From assembly GCA_016717325.1 (NCBI GenBank), contig JADKFV010000024.1:1-64000 (forward strand): a DNA stretch of 64,000 nucleotides, read 5' to 3'. The position numbers and the translations under genes were made by a program. Position 1 is the stretch's first letter. Every line of letters begins with the position of its first letter. The notes beneath the pieces are model-generated. The model was not told where the DNA came from. It saw nothing but the letters and a program-made list of their open reading frames with translations, and did not search any database. Shown piece after piece: positions 15,681 through 24,813 of the stretch. The stretch is from Bacteroidota bacterium (GTDB lineage: Bacteria; Bacteroidota; Bacteroidia; AKYH767-A; OLB10).

Positions 15681-16697
15681 TTGTATACAGGAATTACGCT
15701 CTGTATTATTATGACATCTTGGAATGGGCATGCGAATAATGGTGATAAACAAAACGTAATAAAAGAAGAGAAAGCAATTCAATTTCCAAATTTAAACAAA
15801 CAGATAAGTGGCGTTATACCGAGTATACTTCAAGACAGTAAAGGCAATATTTGGTTTGGCACTCAAAATGGTGCGTTTAAACTATCTGGCGATTCATTAA
15901 TTCATATTGATGGTTTTAAAAGTGAATCAGGAAAAGGAGTCACCATAGAAGACATTGCAGAAGATAAAGATGGAAGAATTTGGTTTGCGCATCATGCTGG
16001 TATTAGCAGTATTGATGGTACATCAGTGAAAAATTATTACAAATCAGATGGCTTAATAAGTAATAGTACCTGGTGCATAGAGACGGATGTCAATGGCCAT
16101 GTTTGGATTGGAACAATAGAAGGGGCTTGCATATTTGATGGACAAAGGTTCACTAAATTCGAACTGCCCGAAGGGAAGATAGATACAACACTTGCTATAT
16201 CAAGTACAAAAATGGTTCATAGTATTCTTGAAGATAGTAAGGGGACAATGTGGTTCAGTACCAATGCAGGTCTATTTTCATATACAAATAAAAAGTTAAA
16301 GAATGTTTCTGACGAAGTGGGTATTCCAACCAATTTTGTTTGCAAAATAGTTGAAGACAAAAAAGGTGGATTCTGGGTTTCGACTTCAATCGGTCTTTTT
16401 TATCTCAAAGAGAATATCCTTACCAATATTTCAAAAATGCATTTTGAAGAAAGTAAAGGAACCGGCAGTATAATTGTGGATGCTAAAGGTGATATTTGGT
16501 TTAATTGCTCTCGTAGTATATACCGTTTAAGTGGTGAGAAACTCACTGAATATAGAATAGAAGAAGGAAACTATGGTCCGCTGACTTTTCAAATTTACGA
16601 AGACCAGCAAAATCGAATTTGGTTTGTGGGGTTTGGAGGAGCATACCGTTACGAAAATGACAGATTTATAAATGTAACAAAAAATGGACCCTGGTAA
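15681..16697 (+). CDS. Periplasmic beta-propeller protein (Reg_prop repeats)
   Basis: A 338-aa protein of ligand-sensor propeller repeats (PF07494): SILQDSKGNIWFGTQNGAF, DIAEDKDGRIWFAHHAGIS, CIETDVNGHVWIGTIEG, SILEDSKGTMWFSTNAG, KIVEDKKGGFWVSTSIGL, and two more, together about one seven-bladed propeller. In hybrid two-component systems such propellers sense glycans, but here no transmembrane helix, kinase or HTH follows. The start is uncertain: TTG 15681 gives a short hydrophobic leader (ITLCIIMTSWNGHA). An ATG at 15646 opens another frame that stops after 10 codons, so a one-base error may hide the true N-terminus. Confidence 0.7.
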   Translation: MYTGITLCIIMTSWNGHANNGDKQNVIKEEKAIQFPNLNKQISGVIPSILQDSKGNIWFGTQNGAFKLSGDSLIHIDGFKSESGKGVTIEDIAEDKDGRIWFAHHAGISSIDGTSVKNYYKSDGLISNSTWCIETDVNGHVWIGTIEGACIFDGQRFTKFELPEGKIDTTLAISSTKMVHSILEDSKGTMWFSTNAGLFSYTNKKLKNVSDEVGIPTNFVCKIVEDKKGGFWVSTSIGLFYLKENILTNISKMHFEESKGTGSIIVDAKGDIWFNCSRSIYRLSGEKLTEYRIEEGNYGPLTFQIYEDQQNRIWFVGFGGAYRYENDRFINVTKNGPW

Positions 16698-16709
16698 AAA
16701 ATACGAACG

Positions 16710-16829
16710 CATCACAGACCTACAAGAAATTCGCGGTTCATTGTTTAATTGAAGCTTTGCGCTTAGTATCAAATTAAGTGCTGGCAAACGGTTTACGTCT
16801 CCGAAATCGCCAACTTCTTGTAGCTACAA
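16710..16829 (+). repeat. attC-like imperfect palindrome, copy H
   Basis: ATCACAGACCTACAAGAA marks the start. The arms CTACAAGAAATTCGCGG (16720-16736) and ATCGCCAACTTCTTGTAG (16806-16823) form the longest stem of this family. The MITE follows directly. It begins 13 bp after the stop of the propeller gene. Confidence 0.55.
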
Positions 16830-17194
16830 AACATCAGGATATAAAAAAAGACATTTTTAAAAATTTTGGTGGCCGAAGCGATTCCATAACTATGACCATA
16901 TACGATTTGTGCCTTTTGTTGTTTAAAATACCACGACAGCAATTCCTCTTCCAAATTTCAATTTTACTAAATCGAGCTTGCAAACAAAAGCATCAATAAA
17001 GCGTACAACTTTTTCAGTATCGATGTTGAAATCTAAACTTGATATTTCTTTTTGATGCAGGCAGCCCTCAGCTATGTGATGCATATTTATTTTTTTTGCT
17101 ATGGTATGGCAATGGTGTCGATGTAATTTTTATTTTTACCACATGTTATAAATGTGCAAATATTGAGGAAATGGTTTTTTCACAGACAGACGTT
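16830..17194 (-). mobile_element. MITE copy H, full length
   Basis: Left end ACATCAGGATATAAAAAAAG and right end GGTTTTTTCACAGACAGACG. The minus strand (17084 down to about 16925) encodes MHHIAEGCLHQKEISSLDFN followed by IDTEKVVRFIDAFVCKLDL, the IS1182-like N-terminus, then loses frame. At 365 bp it is nearly identical in length to copies A (368) and E (362). Confidence 0.68.
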
Positions 17195-17275
17195 ATGTGC
17201 AATGCTAACCGCTACTCCAAACGACATCAGCAATACTAACGGATAGAATTAAAAAATGAAAGCAACAAATAGCGA

Positions 17276-19369
17276 ATGACTATCACATACAAACTTATTC
17301 TTTTTCTTTTCATAGCCACAAGTTTGCAAAGCACGGCAACTCCGCTTGCAGGTAATTACACTATTGGTGGCATTAGTCCTGATTACACAACCATTAATGA
17401 AGCGATAGCTGCCTTGGATTCGAACGGAGTGAGTGCGGCTGTTATCTTTAATATAAGAGATGGTATTTATTATGAAGGCTTAATCATCAATACCATTACT
17501 GGAGCATCAACTGCCAACACGATAATTTTTCAAAGTGAAAGCCACGATAGCACAGCCGTTGAAATAAATTTTACTACAACATCCACACAACACAGTGGTG
17601 TTTTTCTTAACCTGGCAAAATACATCAGGTTTCATCAATTGTACATCCATCAGCCGCCTTCAATCTATAACATTGCAGTTATTTTTGTCAATCGCGGAAA
17701 TTATTTAAGTATCACTAATTGCATTATCAGTGGTGCAGGTTCCCAGACTGACCATTTAATTCAAGGTTGCAGTGACACAGGAATGGTAATACGAAATTGT
17801 ATCCTTTCGGGAGGAACTGATGGTGTATATTTATCAGCTAACGGTGCAAACGCATATAGCATGATTGTCGAAAAGAATCATTTCTTGAATATTGCGTACG
17901 ATATGCTTTCATTAAATTTATGTTACAATGCCATTATCAACAACAATACATTTGACGGAACAAGTACTTTTACAATACGAGGCATCATGCTTCAATACTG
18001 CTATGAAACACAAATATTCGACAACACAATTACCTTGTTAAATGTACCACTGAATTCATGTGGCATTCAAATTATTTCTTCAAACGGAATAATAAGCAAT
18101 CACTCGAAAGTATTTAATAACCTTATAAGTGTTACAGCTGCACCATTTAATAATATTGCGTATGCATTGAGATGCAGCAGCACGAAGAACTATGATTTTT
18201 GTTTCAACAATATCAGTATGTATGGGGGCAGCTCTACCGTAAATGGTTTTGCTATGTATATTGACGGCAGCAATTATGGCAATGATTCTCTTTTAATTTT
18301 AAATAACATTATTGCCCGCTTTGATAATAATCCAAACTCTTCAATAATAAGAACTGATTTAACAGGACCAAATGTGAGAAGCGATTATAATTTAATTTAT
18401 TCTGCTTATGGTAATATAACTCCTGCATACAGCACCTTTGCACAATATCAAGCCGGTACTTTACGCGATTCAAATTCCATAGCGCTTGACCCGCTATTTG
18501 TTTCAACTTCAGATTTGTATGCCAATGCCACACAAATAAACAATGCAGCAACACCGGTAAATTATGTGAGTGCAGATATAGTGGGTAATATCAGAAATAG
18601 TACACATCCAACTATTGGTGCTTATGAAGTGCCGTCAGCACCTGTCGCAATCAATACAATTAAAAATATTTCTGCTTGCGAAAACACAACAATCACATTA
18701 CCTGCAAACTTTTATGGAACATCACCCCTTACATATCAATGGTATAAAAATGGAAGCGTCTTATTAAACGATACATTGCCAACATTCAATATTATTACCG
18801 CGCTGATAGCAGATAGCGGAACCTATCAATGTATTGCAACAAATAGTTTGGGAAGTGATACGGCAGCATTCTTTGTTATTATAAATGCTCTGCCCAACAC
18901 CCTTGTCACACAGATAAATGATACACTTATAGCAAACCTTTCCAACGCGGCTTATCAATGGATAGATTGTGTTAACAACAGCGCAATTGCCAATGCATCA
19001 AACCAAATATTTGCACCTTCAATAAATGGAAATTATGCAGTTGTAGTTTCGCAAAATGGTTGTGCCGATACCTCCAATTGTTTCAATGTGTTTGTAACCG
19101 GAATAGAATCTTACATCAAACCATTGACAAATGATTTCGACATTTATCCCAATCCTGCATCTGGCATTTTGATAATACATTGTAAAACATGCTATGAACA
19201 ACCTTCAACGATTCGGATATTAGATGTTTTAGGCAACGAGGTTTATAACTCTGCGAGAGATATATCAGCCACAATGAACAATCTATTGAACATTGACATT
19301 AAAAGTTTATCAACAGGAATTTACTTTGTAAATATTGGTCATGAGGTGAGTATGTTTGTAAAGAAATAA
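17276..19369 (+). CDS. Secreted right-handed beta-helix protein with Ig-like domain and T9SS tail
   Basis: A 697-aa exported protein. The signal peptide (residues 1-24, LILFLFIATSLQSTATPLA) is followed by a pectate-lyase-like repeat region (about 30-450) rich in NxxxxN and I/V ladders (IRNCILSGGTDGVYLS, IINNNTFDGTSTFTIRG), indicating a parallel beta-helix that may bind or cleave polysaccharide. An Ig-like domain (about 465-545; LTYQWYKNGSVLLND, SGTYQCIATNSLGSD) follows. The C-terminal T9SS type A sorting domain has IYPNPASGILII and ends GIYFVNIGHEVSMFVKK. No catalytic residues can be assigned, so enzyme activity is open. Confidence 0.78.
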   Translation: MTITYKLILFLFIATSLQSTATPLAGNYTIGGISPDYTTINEAIAALDSNGVSAAVIFNIRDGIYYEGLIINTITGASTANTIIFQSESHDSTAVEINFTTTSTQHSGVFLNLAKYIRFHQLYIHQPPSIYNIAVIFVNRGNYLSITNCIISGAGSQTDHLIQGCSDTGMVIRNCILSGGTDGVYLSANGANAYSMIVEKNHFLNIAYDMLSLNLCYNAIINNNTFDGTSTFTIRGIMLQYCYETQIFDNTITLLNVPLNSCGIQIISSNGIISNHSKVFNNLISVTAAPFNNIAYALRCSSTKNYDFCFNNISMYGGSSTVNGFAMYIDGSNYGNDSLLILNNIIARFDNNPNSSIIRTDLTGPNVRSDYNLIYSAYGNITPAYSTFAQYQAGTLRDSNSIALDPLFVSTSDLYANATQINNAATPVNYVSADIVGNIRNSTHPTIGAYEVPSAPVAINTIKNISACENTTITLPANFYGTSPLTYQWYKNGSVLLNDTLPTFNIITALIADSGTYQCIATNSLGSDTAAFFVIINALPNTLVTQINDTLIANLSNAAYQWIDCVNNSAIANASNQIFAPSINGNYAVVVSQNGCADTSNCFNVFVTGIESYIKPLTNDFDIYPNPASGILIIHCKTCYEQPSTIRILDVLGNEVYNSARDISATMNNLLNIDIKSLSTGIYFVNIGHEVSMFVKK

Positions 19370-19851
19370 TACTGCGTGAACACAACAGCACATGAACATA
19401 AAAAAGATAACAAAATTTTTAAAATAGGGCATTGAGAACAAGTACAAACAGTTGAACTACTACGGTAACATTTGAACAGGCACGAACAGTTGAACACGGC
19501 ATGCATAAAACAGGCTCATTACTTTGTAATGCCTTCTATTTTTAAAAACTTCGTTAATCCTGATTTCCGTTAGTTAGCTGCAAATTTTTTAGCACCCTGC
19601 AAACTTGAAACTTTTGTGGTTTGAACGAACATTTTGGAAATTATTTGGGAACACAACCGACAACGCTTAGAATGCCTACGCTAAAAAAATAAATTTGTTA
19701 AAAATGCGCACCCACTTCAAAGTACAAAAAACATTTTCACAAAATTGAAGGGGAAATATATAACTTTGCTGGGTAGCTATACCACCAACAAAAATAGCAC
19801 AACAAACAAATAAATTAATAACCAATTATGGAGGCATCCCTCAAATACACA
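19370..19851. other. Gene-free spacer before the SBBP gene
   Basis: Contains a small direct repeat around AACAGTTGAAC (about 19450 and 19483) and a possible -7 box TAACTTTG near 19760 for the next gene. No gene, RNA or mobile element is recognisable. Confidence 0.4.
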
Positions 19852-21502
19852 ATGAAAAAACAGTACACAACATTTGTAATTGCTTTATTGAGCTTGAACA
19901 CATTTGCACAAGCACCCAACTGGCAATGGGCAAAATTGGCAGGAGGGATTGGTTATGATTATGGCCAAAGTATAGCTGTGGACATAAACGGTAACAGCTA
20001 CGTTACAGGAAATTTTAGCAGCCCAACCATTACCTTTGGTGCTACCACATTAAACAATGCCGGTTTAAAAGATATGTATGTTGTAAAATATGATTCGAGC
20101 GGGAATGTAGTTTGGGCAAAATCTGCAGGCGGAATTGATGAGGATTTTGGCTACAGCATAAGTGTTGACATCAACGGCAACAGCTATATTACTGGTTGGT
20201 TCCGTAGCCCAACTATTACCTTTGGCCCAACCACTTTAACCAACGCGGGAAATGATGATATATACATCGTAAAATATGATACAAACGGAAATATAGTTTG
20301 GGCAAATTCTGCAGGAGGGAGTGATGATGACCGTGGATATGGTATAACCGTGGACGCTTTCGGGAACAGTTATCTAACAGGTCCTTTCGTTAGCCCAACC
20401 ATTACCTTTGGTACCACCACTTTGATACATGTGTTTGGTACTGATGTATATGTAGTAAAATACGATGCAAACGGCAATCCTGTTTGGGCAAATGCTGCAG
20501 CAGGGACAGGAGGTTCAGGTATGGAAGCGGGCTTCAGTATAGCTGTTGACACCAGTGGCAACAGTTATGTTACTGGAGGGTTCACTAGTGCAACAATCGC
20601 CTTTGATACAACCGTTTTGAGTAATACAACTATGGGAGGTATATTTTCGGATATTTTTTTTGTTAAATACAATGCAAATGGCAATGTAGTTTGGGCTAAA
20701 TCCATGGGCGGGAATGGTGACGATGAGGGCTTGGGCATAACTACTGACAAGAGCGGAAACAGTTATATAGCAGGAAATTTCAGGGGTTCCGACATTATCA
20801 TTGATACTATCACACTAATTAATAGCGGTATTAGTGTTACACTTTGTTGTTAAATTTAATGCAAGTGGCAATGTTGACTGGGCCAACTCTAGTTCTACAA
20901 TTTGCACCGGTATAGCTATTGACGCCAGCGGAAACAGCTATGTTACTGGTGAAATCATTAGCCCGATAACTACTATTGGAACCACCACCTTGAACAGCGC
21001 GGGTTATTTTGATTTGTATGTGGTAAAATATAATCCAATCGGCAATGTAGTTTGGGCTAAAGCAGCCGGTGGCATTGCTTATGAATACTCCAACAGCATA
21101 GCGGTGGACCCTATCGGGAACAGTTATGTTACAGGGCATTTCAATTCTCCAAACATCACCATTGGTGCCACCACACTAAACAATGTGAGCGTTGATGATA
21201 TGTATATTGCCAAGCTCGATTCAATGGGGGCGTTTACAGGTTTCTCCGAAATCCATAGCCTTCAACCCGAAATCACAATCTCACCAAATCCCTTTACATC
21301 CATTACCACCATTAGATTTTTAGAAGAACAAAAAAACACAACCATAAAAATAATTGATATGATTGGACAGGAAATTAGATCACTAAACTTTACAGGTAAA
21401 CAGTTTACAATTGAGAAAAATGAAATGGTACCAGGTATTTACTTTGTTCAGATAACAGACGAAAAGAAAAGCATTGTAAAAAAGAAAATATTAATACATT
21501 AA
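19852..21502 (+). CDS. Secreted SBBP beta-propeller protein with T9SS tail; frameshifted as read
   Basis: The start is set at ATG 19852 (MKKQYTTFVIALLSLNTFAQ, a clean signal peptide) rather than the in-frame ATG at 19828. The body is a chain of SBBP repeats (PF06739) of about 50 residues: DINGNSYVTGNF...TITFG.TTL...DMYVVKYDSSGNVVWAK occurs about seven times, predicting one beta-propeller. The first frame ends at 20853, and the next repeat continues in another frame from about 20845 (FVVKFNASGNVDWANS), so one indel splits the gene. The C-terminus (ITISPNPFTSITTIRF ... GIYFVQITDEKKSIVKK) is a T9SS type A sorting signal. The role is probably surface adhesion or scaffold. Confidence 0.78.
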
Positions 21503-21629
21503 CGTAGACAATGTAAAATCATATAATGCGGTGAAGCCCATACAAAAAAAACTTTCCAAGATAACGCTCTTTGCAAATTAGTACAGACATCGCTTCTAAT
21601 GTAAATCGCTTCGAACAAAGTGTGTGCAG

Positions 21630-21760
21630 ATAGTTTTGTCTCCGAAATCGCCAACTTCTTAACCTCCGAAACGTCTGGATGTGAAAAAGACATTTTTAAA
21701 AATTTTGGTGGCCGAAGCGATTCTATAACTATAACCATATACGATGTGCCACTTTTAAAC
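21630..21760 (-). mobile_element. Partial attC-like arm plus truncated MITE, copy I
   Basis: CCGAAATCGCCAACTTCTTA (21642-21661) is the right palindrome arm. From 21670, ACGTCTGGATGTGAAAAAGA starts a MITE copy that matches H through GACCATATACGAT-like sequence and then stops near 21760. The left arm and MITE right end are gone. This is the outermost copy of both families in the window. Confidence 0.6.
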
Positions 21761-21910
21761 CAATCAAAAATTTTGCGCTTATGGTATTTTCAATCGGACT
21801 AAAAATTGTAATCTAAAAGGACGTTGCACTAAAATGAATTTTGAGTCCCCTCCGATAAATATATTTTTTCTTCAATGGAGAAGAGTTTAAAAAAAGTGGA
21901 ATGGATTATT

Positions 21911-21990
21911 TTGCCACAAAGGCTCGAAGACGCAAAGTTTATTTAGTTGTAAATTGTATTCCTTAGTGCCCTTGAGCCTTTGTAGCAAAA
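21911..21990. repeat. Imperfect REP-like palindrome (GCCACAAAGG family)
   Basis: GCCACAAAGGCTCGAAGA (21913-21930) faces CTTGAGCCTTTGTAGC (21971-21986) across about 40 nt. It is a diverged copy of the perfect palindrome at 42382-42451. Half copies occur near 49540 and 51823. Confidence 0.6.
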
Positions 21991-22172
21991 ATATTATTCG
22001 GAATGCATTCGTGCATTCGCGGCCAAAAAAGAACACTTCGGCTAAAGCCAATACAAATTTTTTATACCGTCCGATGAATCGGACGGCAATGAATCTGGTA
22101 CGAAAAGCTTTGTGCCATCGTGGCAAAAATATTATTCGGAATTCATTCGTGCATTTGTGGCAAAAAATACTT
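21988..22172. repeat. Two copies of an ATTCATTCGTGCATT motif flanking a GC hairpin
   Basis: ATTATTCGGAATGCATTCGT (about 21991) and ATTATTCGGAATTCATTCGT (about 22131) repeat the same unit. Between them CCGTCCGAT-GA-ATCGGACGG (22067-22086) is a perfect 9-bp hairpin without a T-run. The same motif recurs at about 51869 and 52030. The rest of 21503-22256 contains no gene. Confidence 0.55.
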
Positions 22173-22256
22173 TTCACAGTCGACTCAATATTTAAATTTT
22201 AAATTCACCACCTTTACAATCGTAAAATCAAATTGCACTAGATTAAAAGAAGCTAA

Positions 22257-23170
22257 ATGAATTACAAAGAAATCATCGAAGAAGTTTATGAGATTGTAAG
22301 GAGCAAGGAAAATAAAGGACATATAGCGTCTTATATTCCTGAACTGGCAAGCGCTGACCCTGATAATTTTGCAATCCATATTTCAACCATCGATAATTAT
22401 AAATTTGGCATCGGCAATTTTCTTGAAAAATTCTCCATTCAAAGTATTGCAAAAATTCTTTCGCTTAGTTTAGCATATAAAATAGTGGGCGAAAAATTAT
22501 GGGAAAGACTTGGTGTAGAACCTTCGGGAACAGCTTTTAACTCCCTTAGTCAGTTGGAATTGGACAATGGAATTCCACGAAATCCATTTGTTAATTCTGG
22601 TGCATTAGTGATTTGCGATATTCTTTTGAGTCTTTCGAAAAATGCAAAAGAAGATTTTTTAGAATTCGGTAGAAGTGTGTCTTACAATCATCAATTAAAT
22701 TTTTCAAGCCGGATTGCTGATTCTGAAAAATCTGCCGGATATCGAAATGTAGCTTTGTGTAATTTTATTAAGTCTTATGGAAATATAATTAATGAGCCTG
22801 CAGATGTGCTTGATTTTTATTATTGCATTTGCTCTTTGGAAATGAACTGCCAGAACTATCAAACACATTTCTTTATCTGGCCAATGATGATTTTAGAACA
22901 AGCAGCAATAAGCAGGTTTTAAATATGAGCCAGGCAAAAAGGATAAACGCAATAATGCAGACATGCGGATTTTACGATGAATCTGGAGAGTTTGCATTTC
23001 GGGTTGGCCTTCCCGGAAAGAGTGGAGTAGGTGGTGGCATAGTAGCTTTTCATCCAGGCAAATATTGTATTGCTGTGTGGAGCCCAAAATTAAATGAAAA
23101 AGGAAATTCATATCGCGGTATGGAATTTCTTGAATTGTTTACAACCAAAACTCAGTCATCTATTTTTTGA
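22257..23170 (+). CDS. glsA: Glutaminase A; frameshifted as read
   Basis: Hydrolyses glutamine to glutamate and ammonia in the cytoplasm (beta-lactamase-like fold, PF04960). Family motifs: GHIASYIPELA near the start, FSIQSIAKI (the nucleophilic Ser and Lys of the S-x-x-K site), EPSGTAFNSL, GIPRNPFVNSGALV, and near the end GFYDESGEFAFRVGLPGKSGVGGGI. The first frame stops at 22922, and the C-terminal third continues in another frame from about 22853. Restoring one G in CCAGAAC gives the expected CSLEMNCQELSNTFLYLAN junction and about 304 aa, the usual length. It stands alone. Confidence 0.88.
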
Positions 23171-23426
23171 ATTGCAACTTACATTGCATATTGCTGTTGG
23201 ATTTATAAATATGTGCCACTGCAACTTAACTAACTTTGGAATTTTGACTATATCCTGCTGTCAATCATTATTCAGCAGCAGCGTTTTTGGTAGAGCATTA
23301 ATCAATTACTTGTCTATCAATATCACTTAATTCCAATTTATCCGGCATAAATTATTGTTAAATATCGAAATTTACTTTTATATAATTGATATATCAAATA
23401 TTATTGCATCAATAAATATTAAGGGA

Positions 23427-23855
23427 ATGGAAAAATTAGATGAGATACTCTTTTATACATTAGAAAAATCGATAAAAATTTATAGAAAGTTTGCACAGAA
23501 TAAACTGAATGAAAATGGTTTTGATATTACGATAGACCAATGGCTGGTTTTGAAAACTTTGCAGCAGAATAAAAGCCTTTCGCAAAATCAGATTGCAGAA
23601 TTAGTTTTCAAAGACATCGCTTCGGTTACTAGAATTATTGAACTGTTGGTAAAAAAGAAATACGTGAAACGCAAAATCAATACTACAGATAGAAGGAAAT
23701 TTGAATTGGAAATTTCAAATTCTGGCGCCAAAATTATCGAAGATATTTATCCTATTGTAACTACTAACAGGAAAAAAGCCCTTTCGGGTTTGGCACTTAA
23801 CGAAATAAATAATTTGAAAACACTATTAGAAAAATTAATTAGAAATTGTATATAA
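23427..23855 (+). CDS. MarR-family transcriptional regulator
   Basis: A 142-aa dimeric winged-helix repressor. The start is set at ATG 23427, because the upstream TTG would add a hydrophobic leader not seen in the family. The wHTH is clear: LTQ-type IDQWLVLKTLQQNKSLSQNQ, IAELVFKDIASVTRIIELLVK (recognition helix), KRKINTTDRRKFELEISNSG (wing with the conserved Asp-Arg-Arg). One base separates it from the next gene, an aspartic protease, so it probably controls its own operon. Ligand unknown. Confidence 0.85.
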   Translation: MEKLDEILFYTLEKSIKIYRKFAQNKLNENGFDITIDQWLVLKTLQQNKSLSQNQIAELVFKDIASVTRIIELLVKKKYVKRKINTTDRRKFELEISNSGAKIIEDIYPIVTTNRKKALSGLALNEINNLKTLLEKLIRNCI

Positions 23856-23856
23856 A

Positions 23857-24696
23857 ATGAAAAGAAGCATTTTCCTTTTTCTCGGACTATTGACTGTAGC
23901 TGCAACCTTTGCGCAAAAAAACATGCGATACGAAATTCCATTTACCATTGATAGAAATTTAATAGTCATAGAAGCGCAAATAGCAGGAAACGCAACTCAA
24001 AGTTTCATATTTGATACCGGTACCGAAGGCATAATGATTTTGGATAGTATAGCCAAATTGTATTCGTTTAAATTTGTCGGCCTTGACACTATTGTAAATG
24101 AAAAGGAAGAATTTGTAGGTGCTCAACCGAAGGTGTTAATTCCTGATTTATATTTTGCAGGATTAAAATTGGAAAACAAAGAAGCAGCTACAATGCCTGC
24201 AGAAATGCTTTTTACAAATAAAGCTGTTGGAATAATTGGCATGCAAACTTTTGCTGGATTTATGATCACATTGGATTATAAGAACAGTAAAATAATACTG
24301 CAAGAAGGAAGTTTGTTGCAACAACCCAATGTGATAAAAATCAACCTCGACCATCTTTTAGAAGCAAAAGTAAAGGTGAACAACAAAGAAGTTTTAGCGC
24401 ATTTCGACTGTGGTGGTGCCGGTTATATTTCTATTCCCAAAAGTTGGGACAGTATTTATAAATTAAAAGTTGAGCCTGTCTTTCTTACAAAAGGGCGAAC
24501 ACCAATGGGCGATTTTGATGTTTTTAAAACTGAATTAGATGGCGATATAGAAGTTGGCACATATAAAATTTCGAATCCTAAAATCAATTTGGTTACTGGC
24601 GATTTTTTCTTTTCTGTTAATTTTGGATATGGTTTTTTTAAAGAACATTTAATTACCATTGATACAAAAAATAAACTTATGCTAATCGAGCAGTAG
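23857..24696 (+). CDS. Exported retropepsin-like aspartic protease
   Basis: A 279-aa protein. The signal peptide (MKRSIFLFLGLLTVAATFAQ) is followed by two lobes. The first has the catalytic motif FIFDTGTEGIMILD (about residue 50), with the hydrophobic-hydrophobic-Gly flank in GIIGMQTFAGF. The second has HFDCGGAGYISIP (about 183), where Asp-Cys-Gly replaces Asp-Thr-Gly. This matches the aspartyl_protease_2 type (PF13650), likely periplasmic. Pairing with a MarR regulator in one operon is its only context. Substrate is unknown and activity is unproven because the second motif is non-canonical. Confidence 0.75.
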   Translation: MKRSIFLFLGLLTVAATFAQKNMRYEIPFTIDRNLIVIEAQIAGNATQSFIFDTGTEGIMILDSIAKLYSFKFVGLDTIVNEKEEFVGAQPKVLIPDLYFAGLKLENKEAATMPAEMLFTNKAVGIIGMQTFAGFMITLDYKNSKIILQEGSLLQQPNVIKINLDHLLEAKVKVNNKEVLAHFDCGGAGYISIPKSWDSIYKLKVEPVFLTKGRTPMGDFDVFKTELDGDIEVGTYKISNPKINLVTGDFFFSVNFGYGFFKEHLITIDTKNKLMLIEQ

Positions 24697-24813
24697 TCTT
24701 TGAGAAGGTATCATCATATCAGTGATTCGTGTTTTAGAATAAAAAATGCCATAGCAGGTTAATTGCTAAAAAATCAATCAACAATAAATATTCAATAAAA
24801 TTAAATAACAAAT

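Noticed and set aside
17276..21502. Extending the cassette array to the beta-helix and SBBP genes
   Set aside because: A palindrome arm and MITE piece at 21630 hint at it, but no complete palindrome follows either gene, so the support is too weak.
22067..22086. CCGTCCGAT/ATCGGACGG hairpin as a terminator
   Set aside because: No T-run on either side; it belongs to an intergenic repeat.
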